Source: Zygaena filipendulae (taxonomy: Eukaryota > Arthropoda > Insecta > Lepidoptera > Zygaenidae). Taken from it: 64,000 nt of DNA. Made by a program: the position numbers and the translations under genes. Location: positions 7,346,001 to 7,410,000 of the forward strand of contig OU015649.1 in NCBI GenBank assembly GCA_907165275.2. The letters are read 5' to 3'. Numbering within the stretch: the stretch's first letter is position 1; each line of letters opens with the position of its first letter. The notes beneath the pieces are model-generated. The model had not been told where the DNA came from. It ran no database searches and worked only from the letters and a program-made list of their open reading frames with translations. Shown in pieces: positions 1-10,700 of the stretch.

Positions 1-778
1 GCAGTGACCCCGAGGCTCACCTCGCGCGGGCGCGAGCGAGGGCGCTCGACGCTCGTACGAAGTACGAACCTTATTGTTCCACCTTCCACAACAGGTTGAC
101 ACCAATAATTATTTCTGTTATATCTGACAGGATAACACCTTTTTATATTTGTTGTACTTACCCATAATTAAGTTTTTTTTAGTTTAAAAAAATAAAATCA
201 GTAGGTATTTTATTATTTTTAGCTTTTGAGTATATTTATTTATTTCATCCTATATTGCACCGAAAATAACAATATTAAAGTACCTAAAGAAAAGGAGAAA
301 TCAAATGGCGATCTTATCGCATAGTTGCGATCTCTTCCAGGCATGTACCTACTTAGTACATTATTGTGTTTTTGGAAGTCAGTTTTAATTTTTGTTGTTC
401 TAAAGGTTTGTAAACAATGAATTATTTAACGTATATTTTTAGTTATCTAATAAACTGAGACTCAATGCGAGGCGTTTAAATTAACTTTCGTAATTAGAAA
501 CGCCAATAAGCCAGAACGCCCATCACTACAAATTACCTACACCTGCGTTTTCTAACTACGTCCGTTGCAAATGTATCATCTCGTATTGTAATTCTTTATT
601 CTGACCGTGTTAAAGTTATATTTATTACGTCCATCTGTCACCTCCGTAATGACTGCCCGTTGCCCGTGCCTACCGCACTGCGCGATTTAGACCTGCCCAA
701 ACACATCAAACATTCTAAATCAATTAAGAGATACGCTGCGGTAAGGATTGTAATATACCTAGGTACTTTTATTCTTAT
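1..778. other. AT-rich flank with no gene seen
   Basis: The first 60 bases are GC-rich and CG-dense, and the rest is AT-rich. No coding exon, RNA gene or clear repeat boundary could be supported. Confidence 0.5.
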
Positions 779-990
779 ACTAGCTCTGCCCCGCGGTTTC
801 ACCCGCGTAATTTCAGAATTCCCGCGGGAATTCCGGGATAAAAAGTACCCTATATGTCCTTCTCTGTACCCCTGACAACGTGCATGTTTCATCCAAATCC
901 GTGCATGTTTCAGCCGTTTTTGCGTGATTGAGTAACAAACATCCAAACATCCAAACATCCACACTTTCACATTTATAATATTAGTAGGAT
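779..990 (-). repeat. Lepidopteran helitron-like repeat, complete-looking copy
   Basis: One end is CTAGCTCTGCCCCGCGG and the other is TTTATAATATTAGTAGGAT. Read on the minus strand this gives a TC-type start and a CTAG end, with a CCGCGG-rich hairpin region inside. TC/CTRR ends without terminal inverted repeats are the helitron pattern. From memory this resembles the non-autonomous Lep1 helitrons of Lepidoptera, but the class is an inference. The repeat family itself is certain because more than twenty related copies lie in this window. Confidence 0.75.
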
Positions 991-1232
991 TACTAATAAC
1001 AAAAAGTTTTTTGTCGTGGAACCGTATGACATACCAATATTTTTTTTAATTTACATTAAAATGTTAACCGGTACCACAGATAATATAATACTACCGGTAC
1101 CCAAGGTCTTGCAACGTCTTTTTATTCACCGCTATATATACTTGAAAAAGTTGTAGATATACATAGGTATGTTTAAAGTTATTATATAGTATGTAAAAAT
1201 TTTTATACGTACTGCATACATTTATATCTATT

Positions 1233-1510
1233 ACTAGCTGTGCCCCACGGTTTCACCCGCATTAATTTGAGGAAAAAACCTACTAAAATATATTCCACAG
1301 CTAACCGTTTACGCAGAGCGTAGGTTCGCAACGGAAGCTCTTAAAAGGATAAATTTTCCCCGTTTTTGCAACATTTTTCATTGCTGCTCTGCTCCTATTG
1401 GTCGTAACGTGATGTTATATAGCCTTCCTCGATAAATGGACTATCCAACACTAAAATAAATTTTCAAGTCGAACCAGTAGTTCTGTAGTCCAATAGTTTA
1501 TTTTGTTGAA
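1233..1510 (-). repeat. Helitron-like repeat, second subtype
   Basis: Starts with CTAGCTGTGCCCCACGG like the copy at 779, but then changes into a different body containing TGCTCCTATTGGTCGTAACG and a GTTATATAGCCTTCCTCGAT segment. The same body follows the copy at 47683. The far end is not sharply defined. Confidence 0.6.
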
Positions 1511-1964
1511 TTTTCATTTATACTTCTATCAAAATACATAAACTAACGTGTTTTTGACCCTAACCTAAGATATTTGTAAGCTAGCATGACGTATCCTTTA
1601 CATTTAATTATGTATCATAAATTGAGAAGAAACTTACGAAATATAAGTGCTCTTAAAAAAAATGATAAGACATGTAAACCTCCGTATCATAATCAATATT
1701 TTCGTTCGGATTGCATTCTGATCCTGATTTATGGGACTTGTGGAATTATCAAGTTGTAAATCACTCATCGGAATTAAGAACACGGTACACTGAATGTTTG
1801 CGGCTCAAGGTTTGTCGATTGAGGCCTCGAATCCGTATGACTTATAAAAGATCTATTACACACTAATGAATACCATTTTAATACCTGGGGGAAGAGATTC
1901 AGCGTTTCAGATTTTCCACTATTTTAATACTATAGTACCAGACCTAGACTAGAGCCAGACCTAC

Positions 1965-2118
1965 TGTATTATAATGGATATTATTAAATGAAACAGGGTA
2001 ACCATTACTTGCTTGGTTTATTCATCAAAATCACATTTTCTCCGATGGCTGTCATCGCCCGGACACAGATTACAATATAATCATAGATTATTTTGACTGA
2101 CATAGATAATATGTTACA
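1965..2118 (-). repeat. 3' LTR of element 1
   Basis: 154 bp, TG...CA, preceded on the left by the CCTAC target duplication. It lies 127 bp beyond the Gag-Pol stop codon. Confidence 0.93.
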
Positions 2119-2129
2119 TCTCCCTCTTT
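2119..2129 (-). promoter_or_regulatory. Polypurine tract of element 1
   Basis: AAAGAGGGAGA on the minus strand lies immediately upstream of the 3' LTR, in the position of the plus-strand DNA synthesis primer. Confidence 0.8.
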
Positions 2130-2245
2130 AAATTCTTCTAAGTAGGTAATACAAAATACAAATAGGTACCTAATACAAAATGTTTAAACTAACACACTAT
2201 AAATATTTTTAATAATAATTATGTCAATAATCAAATATATTATAA

Positions 2246-5200
2246 TCAATTATTTAAGTCTGTTACATAATCCATTAGATGTGAAGGAGGTCTAACATCT
2301 CTGTTAGACCTTCTCAACTGAACTGGAGGAGTGGGAGTGTTAGGATTCATGACAGATGTTGGTTGGACTGATAATTGTTCAGGTGTGGCCACTTGAGACC
2401 ACAATGATTGTGTATTCATACTGCCATTTACTGGATCCTGGCCCTGATCTGTTTTGATAAACCATGTATTTCGGGTTTTAAGATTTCCCATGTTATCTTT
2501 GACAGTTATTGATCGGGGATTTTCATTTATTTTGATTATGGTGGCTGGTTTCCATATATTGCTATGCTCATTTTCTTTGAATACTACCTTCTGTCCTTCC
2601 TTAAATATGTCAGTCCTGGGTCTTGTGTATTGGTCATAATATAGTTTGTTCTTTAATGCATTCTCTGTTAATATATTTTTAATTTCAGGATTTAATTTTG
2701 GTTTCAACAATGTATTTTTTACTGGAAGTTTTGTGCGACATAATCTATTGAACAACAATTGAGCTGGAGATAAGTTGAGACCAACAACTGGGGTATTTCT
2801 ATATTCTAATAAATAATTTTCTATTTCTGTTTTTGTTTCATTTGACTTTTTTAAGAAATTTTTGCAAATTCCCACTGCTCTTTCAGCAGCACCATTACTT
2901 TGATGGTAATGAGGACTTGAATAAATAGGCTTAAATTGCCATTCTTTACTAAATTCTAAAAACGCCAATGAGTTAAATGGCATATTATCTGAATATATTA
3001 TTTCTGGAATACCATGTGTAGAAAATATGGTCTTGAGGATGGTAATTGTAGCATCAGCTGTTTTACTTGTTAATTTATGCAACTCGATCCATTTTGAATA
3101 ATGGTCTACTAGAGTTAGATAATCATTATTGCCATATTGCAGTATGTCTATTGACACATATTGAAATGGGAGTTCTGGTTGCACTCTAATGATCATCGGC
3201 TCTTTAATATTATTATTTGAATATTTTTTACAAACTTTACAATTTGTAATATATCTTTCAATGTCAGAATTCATGTTATTCCAGTAGAATAACGTTTTAG
3301 CTCTTGCTTTTGATTTGGTAATTCCGAAATGACATTCATGAAGTTTTTTTAGCATCAAATCTTGTAATGAGTCAGGAATATACAGTCTATTGTTAATAAA
3401 AATTAAATCATCTTCAAGAGAAATCAATGTCTTTAAATTATATAAATATTTTAACTCTGCTGGGATCTTCGAGTGTGAATTTGGCCATCCATTTTTATGA
3501 AATTTAATTAAGTTTGTTGCTATAGGATCTTTACATAATTCTTGCTTAATTTGTCTCAGTATGTCATCAGATACATTTACTGTGTGCACTATTTCATTGA
3601 GATCACTGTCGCAATCTTGATGCACATTAGCAGTGGAACAAGCTCTGCTTAATGCATCAGCAATATGCATTTGAGTGCCCGGTACATGTTTTAGAGTAAT
3701 ATTGTATATGCTTAGTTTTAACTTTATTCTTTGTAGTCTAGTTGATGGAATGTCACATAAAGATTTCTTCATAATTGAAATTAGAGGTAGGTGATCCGTC
3801 TGTATGACAATTTCTTTTCCATATATGAATGTGTGAAATTTTTTGCAAGAAAACAGCACCGCTAAAAATTCCTTTTCTATCTGGCCATAATTTATTTCAG
3901 TCTCTGTTAAAGATTTTGAGGCATAATAGATCGGCTTGTTCTCTTGTAAAAGCACACATCCTATTCCAGTTTTACTTGAATCAGTCTGTATAGTTATGTC
4001 TTTATTGGGGTCAAAAGTATGTAGAACAGGGTAAGTAGATAAAATTGTTTTGATTTTTTCAAAAGAGTCTGTATGTATTTTTTGCCAATCAAATAGAGTG
4101 TCTTTCTTTAATAAATCTCTCAAAGGACTAGTTATGGTCGCTAGATTGGGAATGTAGGAACGCAAATAGTTTATAAGACCAAGTAGTCTTTGTAAATCAT
4201 TCTTATTTTTTGGAATATCATACTCTGTTATAGCTTTTATTGAATCTTTATCTGGATGCACAGTACCATTTTCAAAAATCTGTCCCAGGTATTTTACTTG
4301 ATTTAACATGTATTGAAACTTATTTTTATTAAATCTAATGTTATGTTCTCTAGCCTTTTCAAATACCTGGGATAAAATTGTATTCATCTGCTCTTCCGTT
4401 TCAGCATAACAAAGTACGTCATCAATGTAATTTACAACTCCATCAATGGAACCAAATATTTCAGATAACATTTTTTGAAATACTTCTGAGGCAATAGATA
4501 TACCAAAGGGTAATCGATTAAATTTATAGGTACCAAACATAGTTGCGAAAGTACAATATTTAGAGCTCTTTTCTGACAAGACAATATGCCAAAATGAATC
4601 TTTAAGGTCTAATACAGAAAAGTACTTCGATTTCTTTAACTTAGTAGACAAATCTTCTACAGTAGGTATGTAACAATAATCTTTAACAATTGAATTGTTT
4701 AGATCTTTTGGGTCAAGGCATAGTCTAATACTTTTGTCAGGTTTTTCAATTATTACTAATCTGTTAACCCACTCAGAAGGCTCATTAACTTTGCTTATAA
4801 TGCCTAAACCCTCCAGTCTAATCAATTCTTCTTCCAGTTTTGGCCTTAGCTTAAGGGGTACTCTGTACGGGGGTTTTGAAGTGGGAATAGTATCCTTTTT
4901 CAATTTAATGTCATATTGCTTGCTAAACTTACCAATACCAGTGAATAGATCACTATTTTCTTTTATTAAGTCTTCTTTGTTAAGTTTATTATTTCTGACA
5001 ACTGATGCTATACGTTTCACTAGATTCAAACGCACACATGCGTCACGAGACAATATCGGCATAGAATTTTCATTACCTGCTACACAAAATGTCTCAGTGT
5101 ATAATTTGTTATTTACTTGAATGTTCATAGTAGCTAATCCTTTGATTGCTGTCTTAAAACCATTCCAACTCTCAAGTTTGGCACATGTATCTGTTAATAC

Positions 5201-6100
5201 TATTGGATGTGTTGAGTTAATTTTTTCATATAAATGCACTGGCAAGATATTGACATCAGCTCCTGGATCTAATTTGAAACTTACTTTATTTTGCCCAGGT
5301 AGAGTCACTTCTTGGTACCATGCTAATGAGTCCACTGATAACTTACAGGTCACAGTTTCTATATAATAATCTGAATCCTGCGCAATTGTTACTTCATTAG
5401 TGCTTTTATTAGTACGGCACATACGGGCAAAATGATTCTTCTTTTTACATTTTACACAGGTCTTGGACCATGCAGGGCACTGACCGTACGGATGAGTAGT
5501 ACCACAGTGTGAACAGCTCTTCTTATTCATTTGATCTTTGTTTACGGTTAATGCATCCACCTCATTTGTCTGAATCTCTTTTAAATGTGAGTTGGTTAAC
5601 TCAGCTACTCTGAATGCCTCAATGACTTCTTCCAGTGTTGGATCTCCTTTTTTGATCATCTTTTTCTGACAATCAAGATCGCTTGATCCAAACACTAACC
5701 TGTCTCGGAGTGCCTCGTCCTTGCCTTTAAGAAATTCACAATCATTACACATTCGCTTTATATCAGTCAAGAAATTATCAAAGCATTCTCCAGGTTTTTG
5801 ACTCCGATTGTAAAATATATATCTGGAGTGGAGCACATTTTTCTTTGGGTTACAGAACTTTTCTAAAATTTCTTGCACTGCTTTTAATGTTTTTAAATCC
5901 TCTGTTTTTAATGTATTATAGACGTTTAATGCATCTTCACCGATTAGATTTAGAAATATAGCTATTTTTCTTCCCTCAGTCGCTTCTGCCAGTCCCGCAG
6001 CTTCCAAATATATAGTGAAGGACTGATTAAATTTTTTAAAATTTTCACTTAAATTTCCATTTAATGATAACTTTCCAGGTAAATTATATCCTGTTGCCAT
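2246..6100 (-). CDS. Gag-Pol polyprotein of Ty3/gypsy element 1
   Basis: One 1284-aa frame without a Gag/Pol frameshift, as in Mag-type elements. In order: a Gag-like region (about 1-190); two CCHC-like zinc knuckles (about 196-208 and 215-228); a retropepsin-like motif FKLDPGADVNIL (about 275-286); reverse transcriptase with VLDLKDSFWHI near 496 and the catalytic box YIDD near 558-561; RNase H with QTDSSKTGIG; an integrase zinc region with a conserved NCKVC; and the integrase acidic triad in SIDILQYG, YSDNMPF and AAERAVG. The C terminus carries LRRSNRDVRPPSHLMDYV, a motif shared with element 2. The retropepsin box reads D-P-G-A where D-T/S-G-A is normal. The start is the first ATG, 14 bases inside the primer binding site. 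All other catalytic residues I looked for are present. Confidence 0.95.
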   Translation of the reverse strand: MATGYNLPGKLSLNGNLSENFKKFNQSFTIYLEAAGLAEATEGRKIAIFLNLIGEDALNVYNTLKTEDLKTLKAVQEILEKFCNPKKNVLHSRYIFYNRSQKPGECFDNFLTDIKRMCNDCEFLKGKDEALRDRLVFGSSDLDCQKKMIKKGDPTLEEVIEAFRVAELTNSHLKEIQTNEVDALTVNKDQMNKKSCSHCGTTHPYGQCPAWSKTCVKCKKKNHFARMCRTNKSTNEVTIAQDSDYYIETVTCKLSVDSLAWYQEVTLPGQNKVSFKLDPGADVNILPVHLYEKINSTHPIVLTDTCAKLESWNGFKTAIKGLATMNIQVNNKLYTETFCVAGNENSMPILSRDACVRLNLVKRIASVVRNNKLNKEDLIKENSDLFTGIGKFSKQYDIKLKKDTIPTSKPPYRVPLKLRPKLEEELIRLEGLGIISKVNEPSEWVNRLVIIEKPDKSIRLCLDPKDLNNSIVKDYCYIPTVEDLSTKLKKSKYFSVLDLKDSFWHIVLSEKSSKYCTFATMFGTYKFNRLPFGISIASEVFQKMLSEIFGSIDGVVNYIDDVLCYAETEEQMNTILSQVFEKAREHNIRFNKNKFQYMLNQVKYLGQIFENGTVHPDKDSIKAITEYDIPKNKNDLQRLLGLINYLRSYIPNLATITSPLRDLLKKDTLFDWQKIHTDSFEKIKTILSTYPVLHTFDPNKDITIQTDSSKTGIGCVLLQENKPIYYASKSLTETEINYGQIEKEFLAVLFSCKKFHTFIYGKEIVIQTDHLPLISIMKKSLCDIPSTRLQRIKLKLSIYNITLKHVPGTQMHIADALSRACSTANVHQDCDSDLNEIVHTVNVSDDILRQIKQELCKDPIATNLIKFHKNGWPNSHSKIPAELKYLYNLKTLISLEDDLIFINNRLYIPDSLQDLMLKKLHECHFGITKSKARAKTLFYWNNMNSDIERYITNCKVCKKYSNNNIKEPMIIRVQPELPFQYVSIDILQYGNNDYLTLVDHYSKWIELHKLTSKTADATITILKTIFSTHGIPEIIYSDNMPFNSLAFLEFSKEWQFKPIYSSPHYHQSNGAAERAVGICKNFLKKSNETKTEIENYLLEYRNTPVVGLNLSPAQLLFNRLCRTKLPVKNTLLKPKLNPEIKNILTENALKNKLYYDQYTRPRTDIFKEGQKVVFKENEHSNIWKPATIIKINENPRSITVKDNMGNLKTRNTWFIKTDQGQDPVNGSMNTQSLWSQVATPEQLSVQPTSVMNPNTPTPPVQLRRSNRDVRPPSHLMDYVTDLNN

Positions 6101-6113
6101 GATTATTATTTAA

Positions 6114-6123
6114 GACTGCGCCA
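6114..6123 (-). promoter_or_regulatory. Primer binding site of element 1, tRNA-Ser type
   Basis: On the minus strand, TGGCGCAGTC directly abuts the 5' LTR. It complements a tRNA 3' end CCA preceded by G and an acceptor stem GACTGC, which fits insect tRNA-Ser as I recall it. The match stops after about 10 bases. Confidence 0.65.
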
Positions 6124-6277
6124 TGTATTATAATGGATATTATTAAATGAAACAGGGTAACCATTACTTGCTTGGTTTATTCATCAAAATCACATTTTCT
6201 CCGATGGCTGTCATCGCCCGGACACAGATTACAATATAATCATAGATTATTTTGACTGACATAGATAATATGTTACA
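6124..6277 (-). repeat. 5' LTR of element 1
   Basis: 154 bp, identical by eye to 1965-2118, followed on the right by the CCTAC target duplication. It should hold the promoter for the minus-strand element transcript. Both LTRs are very short for this group. Confidence 0.93.
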
Positions 6278-6479
6278 CCTACGGTAAGTTAAACTATTAT
6301 GATTTAGGAAAAATTGATATTATAAAAAAGAGACGAAGTCAAAAATTCCACTTTCTATCGAGTATGTACTGTGTATCTACATTATATAGAATGTTACGTA
6401 ATTGATAATAAACATTAACAAGATCTTCATAAACAGCTGAACGGATTTGGAGGAAGTTTGTAACACAAGAAACGTCCAC

Positions 6480-6775
6480 ATAATATTTATTATAAATGCG
6501 AAAGTAACTCTGTCTATCTGTCTGTTACGCTTTCACGCCTTAACGGCTCAACCGATAATCATGAAATTTTGCATACACGTTTTTAGGGATACATAGAAGG
6601 GCAGGGTACTTTTTCTTCCGGAATTTCCGCGGGAACTTCGAAATTAACACCGATGAATTTTGCATACATTGTTGTCAGGGGTACAGAAAAGGGATTGGGT
6701 ACTCTTATCCCGGAATTCCCGCGGGATCTCTGAAATTAACGCGGATGAAACCGCAGGGAACGGCTAATTCCAATT
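6480..6775 (+). repeat. Helitron-like repeat, plus orientation, internally duplicated
   Basis: Begins with TTTATTATAAATGCGAAAGT and ends near AACCGCAGGGAACGGCTAAT. The inner part, from the TTGTCAGGGGTACAG segment to the GAATTCCCGCGGG box, occurs twice in altered form, so this looks like two fused partial copies. Confidence 0.7.
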
Positions 6776-6839
6776 AACACGCCGGCGAAGCCACAGAGCA
6801 CTAATAGTATTACTAGTATTAATAGATACAATAAATCTT

Positions 6840-7445
6840 GACGAGGACTATGGTTTGTAGACTACTATAATCTAAACAGATTTTATTCAAAACCTTTCGA
6901 CAAAATTTCGCATTTTCTCTTGATAAACAAGCTCAAAGAACTAGGTAGGAACCCATGGGTAGATATTTACTCCGATGGCTCACCTCCTATCTAGAGAATA
7001 CATGCCAAGCTGTCTCGGTCAAGGGTTTTATTTCATCTTTCTTTCCTGTCTGCACATCCGGCTACCTCAAGGCTCCCACTTTGGGCCACTGTTATTCAAT
7101 TTATTCGTCAATGATGTAACTAGAATCTTTATGAAGGCTAAGATTAGCCTTCTTCTTTTCTTCTTAGGATTCTTATCATCAGCATACATGAGGAGATTCC
7201 TCATGTATGCTGATGATAAGAAAATATTAATCTTGTAAAAATGGCTGCCGATTGTTCAGCATTACAAAGCGAACTTGATCGTTTTTTTACCAGTATTGCC
7301 TGGAAAATAAATTATAATATAATATAATAAATAAAATAAATCTTAATATTGACAAGTGTACAGTTATCACTTACACTAGAAAACATATTTTTTTGACTTT
7401 TAGCTATAAATTTAACAATATATCTATCAATATAATAATGCCAAG
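6840..7445 (+). pseudogene. Broken non-LTR (Jockey-like) reverse transcriptase, left part
   Basis: Conceptual translation in changing frames gives recognisable pieces in order: LLINKLKELG, LRWLTSYLEN, LPQGSHFGPLLFNLFVNDV, FLMYADD, then DCSALQSELDRFF and LNIDKCTVITYTRK. This is the palm and thumb region of a LINE reverse transcriptase. Several stops and frameshifts interrupt it. The reading continues after 12057, on the far side of LTR element 2, where SLDLGIL follows. The YADD coding segment has an inverted copy beside it (7170-7222). Clade assignment to Jockey-like elements is an inference from motif spacing. Confidence 0.8.
7170..7222. repeat. Perfect 25-bp hairpin on the YADD codons
   Basis: Bases 7170-7194 are the exact reverse complement of 7198-7222, with a 3-base loop. 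The right arm encodes the LMYADD box of the dead reverse transcriptase, so the left arm is an inverted copy of the catalytic-site codons. Confidence 0.95.
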
Positions 7446-7605
7446 TGTTATGTATTAGTCAATTTATATCAAGTTTATGGCAACACTCCCTCCTCACACT
7501 TGTTAAATACTTAAGATAGAACAATGGCGTGATTGTGATTTTGCATGTTCTTAAAATAAAGATTTAATTAATAAATATAATGTAGTTATAATTTAATACA
7601 TAACA
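7446..7605 (+). repeat. 5' LTR of element 2
   Basis: 160 bp, TGTTATG...ATAACA. It differs from the 3' LTR in the ninth and eleventh bases only, by eye. No TGG-type primer binding site directly abuts it; the next bases are AATACGAGGATGGGATTC, so the primer is unassigned. Confidence 0.93.
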
Positions 7606-7714
7606 AATACGAGGATGGGATTCTGGTAAAAGTGATGCTGTAAAAGAAAGAACTATTTGAAGATAATAAGGTAAAAGGATTTTCAATTAATTAATAGATT
7701 TGTACTGAAAGCAA

Positions 7715-10700
7715 ATGGCGTACTTAGGCATAACCTCCATTGAATACAATGAAGATGAAAAATTCTCAACATATTTGGAACGGTTTAATAACTTTGTTGA
7801 AAGTAACGCAATAGAAGAAAAAAGAAGAAAGTCCGTTTTTCTAACAGTAATAGGAGCAAAAAGTTACGCCTTGTTGAAAAATTTATGTATTCCGGAATCT
7901 CCCACCGACAAAACTCTTAACGAAATTAAAGATATTTTACTTGCTCATTTTGAACCTAAAGGATCTGTAGTAGCTGACAGATATAAGTTTAATCAAAGAA
8001 TCCAAAATCAAAGCGAATCAATTAGAGAATATATTACTGAACTAAAAAGACTGTCTGTTAACTGCAAATATGGAGAAAATTTAAATGAGATGATCAGAGA
8101 TAGGTTCATATCAGGTATTAGGGAGCAAAAAATAAAATTGAGAATATTAAATGAACAAGAGGAAGGTATGACATTAAACAAGGCAGTTGAAATGGCCTTG
8201 TCAATGGAAAAAAGTGATAAAAATATAAAGGAGATGACAAATGGCTTTGAAGATAGCAGAATACACAAATTGGAAAATAGATCAGGACATGTATTAAATA
8301 AACAAAACTTTAGTAAAGAAAATTTTCAGAGAAAAAATATTAAAGAATTTTCAGGTAGTTCTAAATTTCAGAAAAGGTACTTTGGACATACAAATAGGCA
8401 ACGAGGAGAGCAGCTAAAAGAAGACAACGATTTTAGGAGAGATGCCAATCCTTCACAGACAAGACACGGTGATCAATATCGCAGACCTCAGATGAACGGA
8501 CAGTGTAAGTGTTGTGGTAAGATCGGTCATAATAAAGAAAAGTGTTGGTTTAAGGACCGAAAGTGTCGAGAGTGTGGACGAGTAGGACATTTACAGTATA
8601 TGTGTCAAAAAGGAAAAAGTCTACATTATTTTAACGGTCAAAATAATATGTTTGTATTATCTGATTCAAACTCACCTTATAGTAAAGTATTAAATGTTAA
8701 TAATGTTAATTTATCTATGGAAATTGATACAGGTAGTGCTGTTAGTGCAATTAACTTAAATACATATAAACAATATTTCAGTAATATACCATTAATGACA
8801 AGTAATTTAAAATTAAGATCATATGATTTGACACCAATAAATCCTATAGGTTACATAGATACCTTAGTGATATATGATGGAAAACATCATAAATTACCTT
8901 TGTATATTTTTGATAAGGGGGGACCTCCATTAATTGGTAGAAATTGGTTAAAGCACATTTGTTTGCTTAACTTGAATACATTACAAGAAAATCCTATTGA
9001 AGTTAAAGAAAAGTTAAAGTCTATGTTTTCAAAAGTTTTTACTACTTCATTGGGTACATATACAGGTCAACAAATTGAGTTGAAACTTAAAGAAAATACA
9101 AGTCCTAAATATTTTAAAGCCAGGCCTTTGCCCTATACAATGAAAGAATTAGTGGAAGCAGAAATAAATAGGTTAGTTAAAGAAAATATATTATCTCCGG
9201 TGCAGTCAGCTGATTGGGCAAGTCCTATAGTTCCAGTATTAAAAGATAATGGTAAGTTGCGAATTTGTGGCGATTTTAAAGTAACTATAAATCAATATTT
9301 AGAGGATAATAAACACCCTATCCCAAGGATAGAGGATATATTTGTTAATTTACAGAAAGGACAGAAGTTTTCAAAAATAGATTTAGCACATGCTTATCAA
9401 CAATGTATACTTTCTGATGAATCTAAAAAGTTAGTTGTTATCAATACACATATGGGTTTGTTTGCATACAACAGGTTACCTTTTGGCATTAAGACAGCAC
9501 CAAATATATTTCAGAACATTATGGATCAATTGTTTAAAGGTTTAGAAGGAAAAGGTATAGCCACTTTCCAAGATGATATAGTTATCACTGGAAAAGATGA
9601 TAATGAGCATTTAAATAACCTAAAATTAGTTTTAACAAAACTCCAAGATGTGGGCTTAACTGTCAGTATCGACAAATGTATAATCATGGCACCTAGTATC
9701 CGTTATCTAGGTTATGTGTTGTCTTCAGAGGGACTTTTACCTGATGAAAAGAATGTTACAGCTATTTCACAAGCACCAGAACCTAAAAATATGTCAGAGC
9801 TAAAATCTTTTCTTGGCATGATCAATTATTATGTTAAGTTTATTCCCAATGCAGCTACATTGCTATCACCTTTGTATAATCTTACAAAAAAGAATATAAC
9901 TTTTTATTTTAATAGAGATTGTAAAAATGCTTTCCGTAAGGTAAAGGAAATATTAGTTTCTCCTGTAGTTTTGGCACATTATGATCCTCAGGCTGAGTTG
10001 TATTTGGCTTGTGATGCTAGTGCATACGGTTTGGGAGCTGTATTGTCCCAAAAGAAAAATGGTTTTGAGAGGCCCATAGCTTATGCCTCACGTACATTAA
10101 ATAATGCTGAGAGAAACTATAGTCAAGTAGATAAAGAAGCTTTAGCTTTAGTATTTGGTGTTACAAAATTTAATCAATATTTGTGGGGTAAACAGTTCAC
10201 TTTAATTACTGATTCAAAGCCTCTTCTGAGTATTTTTGGACCAAAGAAGGGTATACCAGTTCTAGCAGCTGGAAGATTACAGAGATATGCTTGGTTGTTG
10301 TCTGGATATAATTATAATATAGTTTATGTAAAATCAGAAAACAATAATGCGGATTGTTTGTCTAGATTACCCTTGGAAAGATGTGAAATCCCGGAAATAT
10401 CGGATTATACATACCTTAATTTCATTCAGGATAACAGTTATTTGCCTTTAGATTGTAAAAAATTACAAAAAGAAACTTCTGTAGATCCTGTACTCAAAAC
10501 TATTTTAAATTACATTTATTACGGATGGCCAAACCATGTAAATAATTGCTTGCAACCTTATTTTAGTAGGAAGGAAAATTTAACAGTGGAACAGGGAATA
10601 ATTATGTATGGTCATAGAATAGTTATACCTAGTAAATTGATTGGGGATATTTTAAGAGAGTTACACTCTACCCACTTGGGAATTGTTAAAATGAAGTCTT

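Larger units (their letters stand above)
1965..6277 (-). mobile_element. Intact Ty3/gypsy LTR retrotransposon (Mag/K02A2.6-like), element 1
   Basis: A 4313-bp element bounded by two 154-bp LTRs that look identical base for base, each starting TG and ending CA. It is flanked by the 5-bp direct repeat CCTAC at 1960-1964 and 6278-6282, the usual Ty3/gypsy target duplication. Between the LTRs lie a primer binding site, one uninterrupted 1284-codon Gag-Pol frame and a polypurine tract, all on the minus strand. Identical LTRs and an open frame mean a recent insertion that could still be active. No envelope-like frame is present. Confidence 0.95.

Noticed and set aside
4695..5366. Plus-strand open frames opposite element 1 Gag-Pol
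   Set aside because: Antisense shadows of the long minus-strand coding frame.
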